Source: Ancylobacter aquaticus (GTDB lineage Bacteria > Pseudomonadota > Alphaproteobacteria > Rhizobiales > Xanthobacteraceae). Taken from it: DNA of 64,000 nt. Every line of letters begins with the position of its first letter. The first letter of the stretch is position 1. Where the stretch lies: assembly GCF_004339465.1 (NCBI RefSeq), contig NZ_SMFY01000001.1:62001-126000 (forward strand), in the 5' to 3' direction. The notes under the pieces were generated by a model. That model did not search any database. It saw only the letters and a program-made list of their open reading frames with translations, and had not been told where the DNA came from. Positions 26,726 to 35,135 of the stretch are shown one piece after another. Position numbers and translations under genes: made by a program.

Positions 26726-27604
26726 TCAGCGCGCCACAGCCACGAGGGCCGGATGCAGCAGGCTGCCGGCGGAAACCAGCGCCCCATGCCGCGGCACCGG
26801 CGCGTTATAGGCGAGCGGACGACTGTCGAGCGTGGTCAGCCGTCCGCCTGCTTCGTGCACCAAAAGGTCCGCGGCGGCAAGGTCCCAATCATTGCCGTTG
26901 GGAGAGGCCAGCGCCGCGTCGAGCTCGCCGGTGGCGACGCGGGCGAGCCGCAGCGCCAGCGAACGGATGCGATCGACCCGCCGCCAGCTGCCCGCCCGGT
27001 CGAGATGGGCGAGCCAAGGGGCCGGGCCGTCGATCACCGCGCCGTCCAGCGCACGGGTGGTGGAGACATGGATCGGCTGGCCGTTGCGCGTCGCGCCGCC
27101 GCCCAGCACGGCAATAAAAAGCTCGTCGGTGACGGGAGCGAAAAGGGCGCCGGCAATGGGGCGGCCATCCTCCACCAGCGCGGCCTCGACGCACCAGTCG
27201 GCGCGCCCGGCCATATAGGCGCGGGTGCCGTCGATGGGATCGACGATCCACACCCGGCGGCGCGACAGGCGCGAGGGCTCGTCCACCGTCTCCTCCGACA
27301 GCCAGCCATAGTCCGGCCCGACCAGGCTAAGCCGCTCGCGCAGCATCACATCGACGGCGAGGTCGGCTTCGGTGACGGGAGAATCGTTGTGCTTGGACCA
27401 GCTTTTCACGCCGGCACGGAACATCTCCACCGCCACCGCGCCCGCCGCGACCACCGCTTCGGCCAGATGCCGGGCCGCAACCGCAGGGTCGGCGAGAGGA
27501 TCGGCGGGAGGCAGGTTGGCGGCAACGCTTGGCATGGGTTCCATCGGCGGGGAGTACGCGGGAGAGGCGAGGATTGCAAACGCGATATCGGCATTGCGAG
27601 CCAT
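26726..27604 (-). CDS. cysQ: Inositol-monophosphatase family phosphatase, CysQ-like
   Basis: Up to 292 aa. It has the Li+-sensitive phosphatase metal motifs: Glu in DYGWLSEETVD, WIVDPIDGTRAYMAG and NDWDLAAADLLVHEAGG. Such proteins act on 3'-phosphoadenosine 5'-phosphate (CysQ) or inositol phosphates; CysQ is the usual annotation for this gene at the head of the waaA operon in Hyphomicrobiales. The start is uncertain: ATGs at 27604, 27544 and 27535 are in frame, none with a strong Shine-Dalgarno, and the domain begins near residue 48 of the longest form. Confidence 0.85.
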   Translation of the reverse strand: MARNADIAFAILASPAYSPPMEPMPSVAANLPPADPLADPAVAARHLAEAVVAAGAVAVEMFRAGVKSWSKHNDSPVTEADLAVDVMLRERLSLVGPDYGWLSEETVDEPSRLSRRRVWIVDPIDGTRAYMAGRADWCVEAALVEDGRPIAGALFAPVTDELFIAVLGGGATRNGQPIHVSTTRALDGAVIDGPAPWLAHLDRAGSWRRVDRIRSLALRLARVATGELDAALASPNGNDWDLAAADLLVHEAGGRLTTLDSRPLAYNAPVPRHGALVSAGSLLHPALVAVAR

Positions 27605-27752
27605 TCCGACAAGCTTTCATCAAGCATAGGAGCCATTCCCCGCTGAGAAGAAACGGTCAACCATGTCCCTTAAGCGGGCCGGCAACCGCCCGCAACTAGG
27701 GTGTCCCTACGACCGAGGCCACAGAGCCAGAAGATCGGCGGGGAGATGCGTG

Positions 27753-28355
27753 ATGCGTCAACAGAAGATGGAAGCAGAGAAGCGCGCGGCCTGGCTTTCA
27801 GCCGCCTGCGACTACGTGGCGCTTGTGCGCCCCACGGTGCCGGAGGGCTGGCCGCTCCGGTTCGAAACGCCCGATCCGGGCGCCGATGACCGCGTGCGGC
27901 AGGTCGAGCTCGGTCGTCACCACGTGGTGCTGCGCCGCCGCGTTGCCGGCGTGCCGATGAGGGCGGCGCGCCCGCTCGCCGCCTATCAGGGCCTCGCCGT
28001 GGAACTGCTCGACCCGGACGGGGACAGCGACGGCGTCGCCATCGTGCTGGCGCATGAAGACCCGGCACTGTCGGTGACGCTCTACAGTGCGCCCCATATC
28101 AACGATGTGGTGGCGGAATGGCGTGGCTGGAGCGAGGCGCTCGGCCTGCCGATGCTGGTCAGCGAGGCGGACGGTAGCCGCCGGCCGGCCTATGCGATGA
28201 TCGGCCGTCTCACCATCGGTGAGGTGCGCGGGCGGCGGGCACGCCGGGGCGCGCTCAAGCACCGCCGGCCGAGCGTGTATCGCCGGCGCGGCGCCGGGCG
28301 CCCGGGTGAACTCACCGTGCATCGCGGCGAGCGCGAGCTGAGCGCGCGGGACTGA
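27753..28355 (+). CDS. DUF6101 family protein
   Basis: A 200-aa soluble protein, acidic in the middle (LLDPDGDSDGVAIVLAHEDPALSVTLYSA) and strongly basic at the C-terminus (GRRARRGALKHRRPSVYRRR). It matches the DUF6101 family as I remember it, a Hyphomicrobiales protein of unknown function often found in this neighbourhood. GGGAG lies 7 bases before ATG 27753. It is divergent from cysQ. The basic tail could bind nucleic acid, which is speculation. Confidence 0.65.
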   Translation: MRQQKMEAEKRAAWLSAACDYVALVRPTVPEGWPLRFETPDPGADDRVRQVELGRHHVVLRRRVAGVPMRAARPLAAYQGLAVELLDPDGDSDGVAIVLAHEDPALSVTLYSAPHINDVVAEWRGWSEALGLPMLVSEADGSRRPAYAMIGRLTIGEVRGRRARRGALKHRRPSVYRRRGAGRPGELTVHRGERELSARD

Positions 28356-28400
28356 AGCCGGCCGTCAGGAAAGGGGAGGTAGGGCACGAGGGATACGAAA

Positions 28401-28423
28401 AAGGGCGCAGGAAATGCGCCCTT
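28401..28423 (-). terminator. Terminator of the exported-protein gene
   Basis: AAGGGCGCA (28401-28409) and TGCGCCCTT (28415-28423) form a perfect 9-bp stem with loop GGAAA. On the minus strand the stem is followed by a T run (upstream GAAAAA on plus), so it ends the gene at 28456-28809; it can also serve the convergent DUF6101 gene. Confidence 0.75.
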
Positions 28424-28455
28424 CCTCGACATTAGGCAGATGCGTCAGAGGCGCG

Positions 28456-28809
28456 TCAGGGGCAGACATGCACCCAGCCACCACCCCAGCCGCGACGCCA
28501 GAAGCAGTTCGGACGCAGCGGCGGGCCCCAGCCGCGGGCATAGGGGGGCACGTACCAATTGTTCCAGTTCGGGCGCCAGCCGCAGCGCCAAGGGCCGCAG
28601 ACCCACCGCACATTCTCGGTGAGCGACGTCGAGGGGGCGAGGATGTCGGCGGCAACGGCCGACGGCGTGGCAAGGCCGGGCGTGGCGACGCCGGCCTCGG
28701 CCGTGCCGGAGGCCAGGCCCACGCCGGTGAAGGCAGCGAAGGCCAGGGCAGCGGCGAACACCGCCCGGCGCAGCAGCGCGAGAACGGACGAGATGTAGGG
28801 ATTACGCAT
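28456..28809 (-). CDS. Small exported Trp/Gly/Cys-rich protein
   Basis: A 117-aa protein with a clear Sec signal peptide: basic start MRNPYISSVLALLRR, a hydrophobic core to about residue 34, and an A-E-A cleavage site near residue 40. The mature part ends in a dense aromatic region (WVCGPWRCGWRPNWNNW, then RPNCFWRRGWGGGWVHVC) with four Cys, which could form two disulfides in the periplasm. GGGAG precedes ATG 28809. I do not recognise a named family. Similar GWR/GWG-tailed secreted proteins are common in Hyphomicrobiales; function unknown. Confidence 0.75.
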   Translation of the reverse strand: MRNPYISSVLALLRRAVFAAALAFAAFTGVGLASGTAEAGVATPGLATPSAVAADILAPSTSLTENVRWVCGPWRCGWRPNWNNWYVPPYARGWGPPLRPNCFWRRGWGGGWVHVCP

Positions 28810-29015
28810 GAAGCACTCCCAGGGGAAAGATGGCGAAAACGAGGCACGATAGCACGGGCCTTGCCCCGCACCAGCCGTAACCCCATGCAGCAAAGGAAAA
28901 TTTGTTGCGTGAGCGGCGTGGCGGGCGACAGCGCGCCTCGTGCCGCTTAAACTCGGTGCCATGCCCCCCCGTTGACCGCGCCTCGCCGCGTGGCCGCGCC
29001 ACCCGGAGACCTTCC

Positions 29016-29711
29016 ATGCGCTCGAAGATCATCGGCACCACCCTGCCCGTTCTCGAACTCCAGCTCGATGCCGGCGACCGGATCGTCGGCGTGCCCGACC
29101 AGCTGTCCTGGATGTCCGGCGACATCGCACTGAACACCTCCACCGCCGGCGGCGGGGCGGGCGGCCTGCTCGGGCTGATGAGCCGGGCGGTCTCGGGTGG
29201 CGGGCTGTTCATGACCGAGTTTCACGCCCAGCGCGGGCCGGGCAATGTCGCCTTCGCCGCCAAGCTGCCGGGAAGCTTCGTGGAAATCGCGGTGGAGCCT
29301 GGGCGCGGCTATCTCGTGCATCGCCACGGCTTCGTGTGCGGCTCGCCGGGCATCGAGGTGACGACCGCCTTCCAGCAGACGCTGGGCGGGGCGGTGTTCG
29401 GCGGTGAGGGCTTCATCCTGCAGAAGCTCGCCGGCCACGCCAGCGCCTTTGTCGAGCTGAGCGGCGAGCTCGTCACCTATGAGCTTCAGCCGGGCCAGCA
29501 ATTGCTCGTCCATCCCGGCCATGTCGGAATGTTCGAGGAGAGCGTGTCCTTCGAGATGACGACGATGCGCGGGGTGCGCAACGCGCTGTTCGGCGGGGAC
29601 GGGCTGTTTCTCGTGCGGCTCTCCGGCCCCGGCAAGGTGTGGCTGCAGAGCCTGACCGCGCCGGGTCTTGCCCATGCGGTCAGCCCCTATCTGCCCGAAC
29701 GCCGGGGGTAG
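29016..29711 (+). CDS. AIM24 family protein
   Basis: A 231-aa protein of the AIM24/TIGR00266 family, which folds as beta-barrel repeats. Typical features are the start IIGTTLPVLELQLDAGD, GGGAGGLLGLMSRAVSGGGLFMTEF, the GGEGFILQKL repeat and GGDGLFLVRLSGPGKVWLQSL. Bacterial members have no firmly established role; the yeast mitochondrial protein helps organise membrane complexes. The ATG at 29016 has GGAG 7 bases upstream. It stands alone between divergent and convergent neighbours. Confidence 0.88.
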   Translation: MRSKIIGTTLPVLELQLDAGDRIVGVPDQLSWMSGDIALNTSTAGGGAGGLLGLMSRAVSGGGLFMTEFHAQRGPGNVAFAAKLPGSFVEIAVEPGRGYLVHRHGFVCGSPGIEVTTAFQQTLGGAVFGGEGFILQKLAGHASAFVELSGELVTYELQPGQQLLVHPGHVGMFEESVSFEMTTMRGVRNALFGGDGLFLVRLSGPGKVWLQSLTAPGLAHAVSPYLPERRG

Positions 29712-29731
29712 GGGCGGGCGGCGACGGGCCG

Positions 29732-30283
29732 TCAGGGCGGGGGCATGCCCGCCCCCGTGCCGCTGAGCAAAGCGAGGCCCACCAGCCCGCCGCCGAGCAC
29801 CAGGAGCGCCGGGTTCACCTTCTTCACGCAGTAGACCCCGGCGAACACGGCGAAGGCGATGATGATGGTCAGCGTGCCGTCGATCGCCGTGCGGGCGATG
29901 GAGATGGTGCCCGACGCCATCAGCCCGACAACCAGCGGCGCCAACCCTTGCTGCAGCGAGCGGCGCCAGGGCGAGCCCTCGAAATGGTCCCAGACCCGCG
30001 ACGCCGCCCAGGAGATGGCCCCCGCCGGCAGGAAGAAGCCGACAAACGCCATCAGCGCGCCGAGAAAGCCGGTGACGTGGTAGCCGATGACGATGACCAT
30101 CAGCATGTTCGGCCCGGGCACCACCTGGCCGAGGCCGTAAATGTCGCGGAACTGGTCGTCGGTCAGCCAGTGATGGGTTTCTACCACCAGCGCCTTGGTT
30201 TCCGGCAACACGGCGGCGCCGCCGCCAACCGCCAGGATCGACAGCAGCGAGAAGACGCCGAGGACCGATAGGTTCTCGTTCAT
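29732..30283 (-). CDS. Chromate transporter half protein (C-terminal partner)
   Basis: A 183-aa CHR-family membrane protein with about five or six helices and the motif LGQVVPGPNMLMVIVIGYHV (the conserved PGP core). It pairs with the 220-aa CHR half gene just upstream; its ATG overlaps that gene's stop by four bases. Single-domain CHR pairs are thought to work together, exporting chromate or a related oxyanion. No chrB regulator is nearby, so the true substrate is uncertain. Confidence 0.85.
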   Translation of the reverse strand: MNENLSVLGVFSLLSILAVGGGAAVLPETKALVVETHHWLTDDQFRDIYGLGQVVPGPNMLMVIVIGYHVTGFLGALMAFVGFFLPAGAISWAASRVWDHFEGSPWRRSLQQGLAPLVVGLMASGTISIARTAIDGTLTIIIAFAVFAGVYCVKKVNPALLVLGGGLVGLALLSGTGAGMPPP

Positions 30284-30942
30284 GGGGCTTTCCCTTCGCC
30301 CTCGTCAGCATCGCCCTCGCCCGTACCGCCCCTGCGCGGGCGGAACAGGAACACCGCCACCGGCCCGACGGTCAGCAGCACCCAGACCAGCGAAATGTGC
30401 AGGAAGCTCACCATCAGCACCGTCGCGGCGATGATGGCGACGTTCAGCATCTGGCCGAGCTGCTTGTGGCCGATCTGCAGCGTCACCGCCGAGAGCATGC
30501 CGACGGCCGCCGCGCCCACCCCGACCAGCGCAGCGTTGACATAGGGGTTATGGGCGTTGGCGGCATAGGCGACGCCGAGCGCCAGCACCATGCTGCCGCC
30601 GGGCAGCGTCATGCCGGCAAAGGCGACGATGGCGCCGGCCACCCCGCGCAGACGGTCGCCGACGATGATGCTCAAATTGGTGGCGTTGAGGCCGGGCAGC
30701 GCCTGGGCGATCTCCAGCGCCGAGAGGAAATGCTCCTCGTCGAGCCAGCCTTTCTTCAGCACCAGGCTGGCCCGGAGATAGGCGACCACGCCGCCCCCGA
30801 AGCTGATGGCGCCGATATACAGGAAGGTGACGAAGATATCCCACAGCCGCACGCCGCGCGGCACCGCATAGGCGGCGGTCGCCCCGGCATGGAGCCCGGC
30901 GTCGGGCGCGGCGCCGGGAGCAGGCGGCACGGAAAAGCTCAT
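30280..30942 (-). CDS. Chromate transporter half protein (N-terminal partner)
   Basis: A 220-aa CHR-family membrane protein. After a 30-residue Ala/Pro-rich head come IFVTFLYIGAISFGGGVVAYL (the family's G-G-G signature) and EIAQALPGLNATNLSIIVGDRLRG. The last 20 residues are charged and likely cytoplasmic. It is the first gene of the two-gene unit and is translationally coupled to the second. The two proteins together correspond to one long ChrA. Confidence 0.85.
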   Translation of the reverse strand: MSFSVPPAPGAAPDAGLHAGATAAYAVPRGVRLWDIFVTFLYIGAISFGGGVVAYLRASLVLKKGWLDEEHFLSALEIAQALPGLNATNLSIIVGDRLRGVAGAIVAFAGMTLPGGSMVLALGVAYAANAHNPYVNAALVGVGAAAVGMLSAVTLQIGHKQLGQMLNVAIIAATVLMVSFLHISLVWVLLTVGPVAVFLFRPRRGGTGEGDADEGEGKAP

Positions 30943-30977
30943 GGCGGGGGCGGTTCCCGGATGTGAGGGGGCCGGCG

Positions 30978-31820
30978 TCAGCCCTCGTGGCTGGCCACGA
31001 GCTGCTTGCCGAAATTATAGACCAGCGCGGTCTTGGTGGCGCCCAGCTTCACCCATTCCGGCGCTTGGGTCTGTGCCGCCTTGAAGAAAGCTTCTGAACG
31101 CTCGCGGGCCTTGGCGTGAAGCGCGTCGTAGCGGTCGAATTTCGCCTGGAAGGCGAATTCGCCGATGATCGCGCTTTCCGTGGCGCGGTCGCGCCAGACC
31201 GAGATGGTCGCCTTGGCGGTGAGCCCGTGGCCGAAATCGAACGAGCCGACATTCACCTGCACTTCCTCGACCGGGAGGTTGTTGACCAGCGAGATTGTCG
31301 CCGCCTTGTCGGCCGGGCAGTGGTCGGCCAGTTCCGGAAACACAGTTGTGATGCGCTCCAGCCCCGCGTCCAGCACCAGGCCGGGGCTGAGCAGCACGCA
31401 ATTATGCGAATAGAGCGAGCGCATGCCCCCTAGGCTGTCCTTCAGCGGCAGCAGTTCTTCCTTGAACTTGATGTCGGCGTGACCGCTGAGATGGGGCACG
31501 ACATCAACCGCCGCCGCGACAGCCAGCTCCGGATGGCGGAACTTGAGGGTCAGCTCATGCTCCGGCTCGGGCCAGCCATCGGTGTAGAAGGTGCGTTTGC
31601 GCAGGATGAAGGCGTTTCGATAAAGATCGTAGTCCGGCGTGTCGTAGAACAGCACCTCGCGCACCTGGCGCTTGAAGCCGTCCTTGTTCGTCGTCGGCTC
31701 GACCTTGAACTCGGGCGCGATCAGGCACAGCTTGTGCCAGTAGACCTCGAACTGGTGCGGATCGAAGAAGCGCTCCGGGCGGAGCAGGATTTTGTATTCG
31801 CGGTAGTGAATGTCGTCCAT
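30978..31820 (-). CDS. CYTH-like domain protein
   Basis: A 280-aa soluble protein. REYKILLRPERFF at the N-terminus, EVLFYDTPDYDLYRNAFILRKRTFY and EHELTLKFRHPEL resemble the E-x-K, DTPD and basic-strand pattern of CYTH/triphosphate-tunnel enzymes, though the classic ExExK is reduced to E-Y-K. The second half has no motif I know. Family enzymes act on triphosphates or polyphosphate; activity here is unproven. The ATG at 31820 has GGGA close by; an upstream start at 31886 is less likely. Confidence 0.6.
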   Translation of the reverse strand: MDDIHYREYKILLRPERFFDPHQFEVYWHKLCLIAPEFKVEPTTNKDGFKRQVREVLFYDTPDYDLYRNAFILRKRTFYTDGWPEPEHELTLKFRHPELAVAAAVDVVPHLSGHADIKFKEELLPLKDSLGGMRSLYSHNCVLLSPGLVLDAGLERITTVFPELADHCPADKAATISLVNNLPVEEVQVNVGSFDFGHGLTAKATISVWRDRATESAIIGEFAFQAKFDRYDALHAKARERSEAFFKAAQTQAPEWVKLGATKTALVYNFGKQLVASHEG

Positions 31821-32035
31821 GGAAGGTCCCGCTGGCCCAAGCCGCACACCAGATGGAGAATTACGCCTCTCGCGAAGCCGCGACAAGGCCAGTCTGAGAG
31901 CGATGTCACATGCGCGTCATCGCTTGCGCACCTTGAAGACAGCGCCCCAAATGTGGTCCAACGAAGCCGATCCGTCGCTCCGTGCCTGCGGACAGGACCA
32001 CGGGGGTCCTTTCCCGCGAGAAGAGAGATAGCGCC

Positions 32036-33007
32036 ATGCCCTCCAAGCTCGACCAACTGCGTACCATGACGGTCGTCGTTTCCGACACCGGCGACATCGA
32101 GACGGTGCGCCGCCTGAAGCCGCAGGACTGCACGACCAATCCCACGCTGCTGCTCAAGGCGGCGGAAATGCAGGCCTATTCCTTCCTCGTCGACGAGGCC
32201 CTCGACTGGGGCACCAAGCAGGGCGGCACCTCGGACGCGGTCGTCTCGGCGACCTGCGACCGGCTGGCGCTGAATTTCGGCACGGAGCTGTCGAAAATCG
32301 TCCCTGGCCGCGTCTCCACCGAAGTGGATGCCGACCTCTCCTTCGACACGCAGGCCTCGCTCGCCAAGGCGCGTTCCTTCATCAAGCACTATGAAGAGCG
32401 CGGCGTCGGGCGCGAGCGCATCCTCATCAAGCTGGCCTCCACCTGGGAAGGCATCCGCGCGGCGGAAATCCTCCAGAAGGAAGGCATCGACTGCAACCTG
32501 ACCCTGCTGTTCTCGATCGCCCAGGCGGCGGCCGGGGCGGATGCGGGCGCGTTCCTCATCTCGCCCTTCGTCGGCCGCATTCTCGACTGGCATGTGAAGG
32601 CCGGCGAAGGCCCGTTCACCGCCGAGACCGACCCCGGCGTCGTCTCGGTGCGGCAGATCTACGCCTACTACAAGAAGCACGGCATCCCGACCGTGGTGAT
32701 GGGCGCCTCGTTCCGCAACACCGGCGAGATCGAGGCACTGGCGGGCTGCGACCGCCTGACCATCGGCCCTTCGCTGCTCGACCAGCTCGCCGCCGACGAG
32801 GGCACGCTGGTGCGCAAGCTTGACCCGGCGAACACCGAGGGCGCGCCGGAGCGGATGCATCTTGACGAGCGCGGCTTCCGCTTTGCGCTCAACGAGGACC
32901 AGATGGCGACGGAAAAGCTCTCCGAGGGCATCCGCCAATTCGTCCGCGATCTCAATGCGCTGCGTGCTTTGGTGGCCAAGCGTCTGGACGGCGCCAAGGC
33001 GGCCTGA
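32036..33007 (+). CDS. tal: Transaldolase, TalB type
   Basis: A 323-aa enzyme that moves a dihydroxyacetone unit between sedoheptulose 7-phosphate and glyceraldehyde 3-phosphate. Motifs: [24 protein letters not shown], the Schiff-base Lys in [13 protein letters not shown], and [12 protein letters not shown]. The length is that of class-1 transaldolase. It completes the non-oxidative pentose phosphate route that the gnd-zwf operon feeds, though it is transcribed separately. A purine-rich AGAGAG precedes ATG 32036. Confidence 0.95.
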   Translation: MPSKLDQLRTMTVVVSDTGDIETVRRLKPQDCTTNPTLLLKAAEMQAYSFLVDEALDWGTKQGGTSDAVVSATCDRLALNFGTELSKIVPGRVSTEVDADLSFDTQASLAKARSFIKHYEERGVGRERILIKLASTWEGIRAAEILQKEGIDCNLTLLFSIAQAAAGADAGAFLISPFVGRILDWHVKAGEGPFTAETDPGVVSVRQIYAYYKKHGIPTVVMGASFRNTGEIEALAGCDRLTIGPSLLDQLAADEGTLVRKLDPANTEGAPERMHLDERGFRFALNEDQMATEKLSEGIRQFVRDLNALRALVAKRLDGAKAA

Positions 33008-33078
33008 TCGCTGTACCGCAGACGGCATGAACTGCTGCTTCGTCAAGCTGCAGGATCGCCGTTTTGTCGCAGTTGCAA

Positions 33079-33101
33079 GGAGGAGGGCACCGCCCTCCTC
33101 C
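33079..33101 (+). terminator. Hairpin after tal
   Basis: GGAGGAGGGC (33079-33088) and GCCCTCCTCC (33092-33101) form a perfect 10-bp stem with loop ACC. The following GTCCCCTTC is only moderately T-rich, so termination is likely but not certain. Confidence 0.5.
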
Positions 33102-33126
33102 GTCCCCTTCGCCGGTTCCCGCCTTC

Positions 33127-33882
33127 ATGTTCGTGCCCGATCTCGGCTTTGTCCTCGCCGCCGGCGTTGCCGCCTTCTTTGTCGGCATGAGCAAGGGCGG
33201 CGTGCCGATGATCGGCTCCCTCGCCGTGCCGACCATGGCGCTGTTCATGTCGCCGGTGGTGGCGGCCGGCCTGCTGCTGCCGGTCTATGTCGTCAGCGAC
33301 ATGTTCGGCGTCTGGGCGTATCGCCGCGAGTTTTCCGGGCGAAATCTCGCCATTCTCATTCCAGCCGCCACGGTCGGCATCGGCATCGGCTGGGCCACCG
33401 CCACCATCGTCACCGATGCGATGGTGATGTTGATCGTCGGCGTGATAGGCCTCGCCTTCTGCCTCATCCGCTGGCTCGGCGGGGCGGGGCAGGTGGCGCG
33501 GCCGGCCGACCTGCCGCGCGGGCTGTTCTGGGGCGCGGTCTCCGGCTTCACCAGCTTCGTCAGCCATGGCGGGGCGCCGCCCTACCAGATGTATGTGGTG
33601 CCGCAGCGCCTGCCGAAGATGGTCTATGCCGGCACCACCACGCTGGCTTTTGCGGCCATCAACGCCATCAAGCTCATCCCCTATGCCGCGCTCGGCCAGC
33701 TCAACCCGGCCAATCTGACCGTCACGGCGGCGCTGATGCCGGTGGCGGTGGCGGCAACCTTTGTCGGCGTCTGGCTCACAAGGCGCCTGCCCGAGGCGCT
33801 GTTCTTCAAGCTGGTGATGGGCGCGCTGTTCCTCATCTCGCTGAAGCTCACCTATGACGGCGCGATGGGCCTTGCGGGCTAA
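33127..33882 (+). CDS. TSUP (TauE/SafE) family membrane permease
   Basis: A 251-aa inner-membrane protein with about eight helices. It carries the TSUP features FFVGMSKGGVPMIGSLAVP near the start and FTSFVSHGGAPPYQMYVVPQ in the second half. The family exports or imports sulfonates, sulfite and related anions; the substrate cannot be read from the sequence. The ATG at 33127 gives MFVPDLGF. Its stop codon overlaps that of the convergent MFS gene. Confidence 0.88.
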   Translation: MFVPDLGFVLAAGVAAFFVGMSKGGVPMIGSLAVPTMALFMSPVVAAGLLLPVYVVSDMFGVWAYRREFSGRNLAILIPAATVGIGIGWATATIVTDAMVMLIVGVIGLAFCLIRWLGGAGQVARPADLPRGLFWGAVSGFTSFVSHGGAPPYQMYVVPQRLPKMVYAGTTTLAFAAINAIKLIPYAALGQLNPANLTVTAALMPVAVAATFVGVWLTRRLPEALFFKLVMGALFLISLKLTYDGAMGLAG

Positions 33883-35114
33883 TCCCCCTCCGCGAGCGGC
33901 TGCGCCATCGCCGCTGCGCACCAGAAGCCCAGCGCCAGCAGGCCGGCAAGCGCGGCAACCGCCAGCAGCACGGCGTCATAGGAGCCGGTGGCGGTCCACA
34001 ACATGGCCATGCCCGCCGGGGCCAGCGCGCGGGAGAGGGTGGCGGGCACCGCCAATGCGCCGTTGACCGCGCCATAGGCGCGCCGGGTCAGCAGTTCCGG
34101 CACCACCAGCCCACGCACGATGGTGATGATGCCGTTCACGGCGCCATAGGCAAGCGCAAACAGCGCCACGAAGGCGAAATCGGGTGGGATCAGTTCCAGC
34201 GCGAGAAAGGCGAGGGGGAACACCGCGACGATGATCGCGCCCACCACCCGCACCGGCGCGCGCGGCGCCAGCAGCGACACCAGAACCCGCCCCCCGACCT
34301 GTGCCGGGCCGATGAGGGCGAGGGCGCTGACCACCGTCGCCGTGTCGAAGCCGCGATCCAGCAGCAGCGGGTACATGTGGAAGGTGAAGCCGGAGAACAT
34401 GGCGGCGTAGGCCGTGAAGGCCACGGCCAGTGCCCAGAACACCGGCTGGCGGATCACCTGCCCGACCACCGAGCGCGGTGCGCCCGGCAGGCGACGGGCT
34501 TCGGGGTAGGGCGTGGCCCGGTCGCGCCGGGCATCGACGGCGAGGAAATTCACGGTCGCGCAGACGAGGATATTCACCGCGCCGAGCACCAGCAGCGTGC
34601 CGCGCCAGCCGACCGCGCCGAGCAGCAGCTGGATCAGCGGGATGAAGGCGGTGGAGGAAAACCCGCCCCACAAAGTGAGCGCCGTGATGCCGGCGCGGGC
34701 GCGCAGCGGGCCGGCACGCCGGGCGACGACGGCAAAGGCCGGCTCGTAAAGCGTCGCCGCCTGCACCGCCCCGATGCCGGCCACCGCGACATAGAACAGC
34801 GCCAGGCTCTCCACCTGCGCCCACAGAACCAGAAGTGCGCCGGCCAGCAGCGAGGCCCCCGCCATGATCGCCCGTCCATGGCCACGGTCGATGGCCGCCC
34901 CGACGGGATAGGCAGCGAGGCCGGCCAGAGCGAGCCCCAGCGTGGCGGCGCCGTAAAGCTCGGCCTTGGACCATCCGAGATCCGCGCCCATGGCCTGCGC
35001 GATCTGCGGGAAGCTGTAATAGAGGCTGCCCCACGAGCAGAGCTGGGCGACGCCGAGCCCGATGATGAAGGGCGTGCGCCCATTGGGTGGGGCGGAGGAA
35101 GAACCGGAGGTCAC
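33879..35114 (-). CDS. MFS transporter
   Basis: A 411-aa protein with about twelve membrane helices. It shows PFIIGLGVAQLCSWGSLYYSFPQIAQAM in the first helix region and an MFS loop YPVGAAIDRGHGR between helices 2 and 3. It is similar to putative organic-anion or drug carriers, but the substrate is unknown. It follows the M20 hydrolase gene by 21 bases on the same strand, so it may import or export that enzyme's substrate or product. Confidence 0.85.
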   Translation of the reverse strand: MTSGSSSAPPNGRTPFIIGLGVAQLCSWGSLYYSFPQIAQAMGADLGWSKAELYGAATLGLALAGLAAYPVGAAIDRGHGRAIMAGASLLAGALLVLWAQVESLALFYVAVAGIGAVQAATLYEPAFAVVARRAGPLRARAGITALTLWGGFSSTAFIPLIQLLLGAVGWRGTLLVLGAVNILVCATVNFLAVDARRDRATPYPEARRLPGAPRSVVGQVIRQPVFWALAVAFTAYAAMFSGFTFHMYPLLLDRGFDTATVVSALALIGPAQVGGRVLVSLLAPRAPVRVVGAIIVAVFPLAFLALELIPPDFAFVALFALAYGAVNGIITIVRGLVVPELLTRRAYGAVNGALAVPATLSRALAPAGMAMLWTATGSYDAVLLAVAALAGLLALGFWCAAAMAQPLAEGD

Positions 35115-35135
35115 GACACGCCCGCTCTCAAGCCG

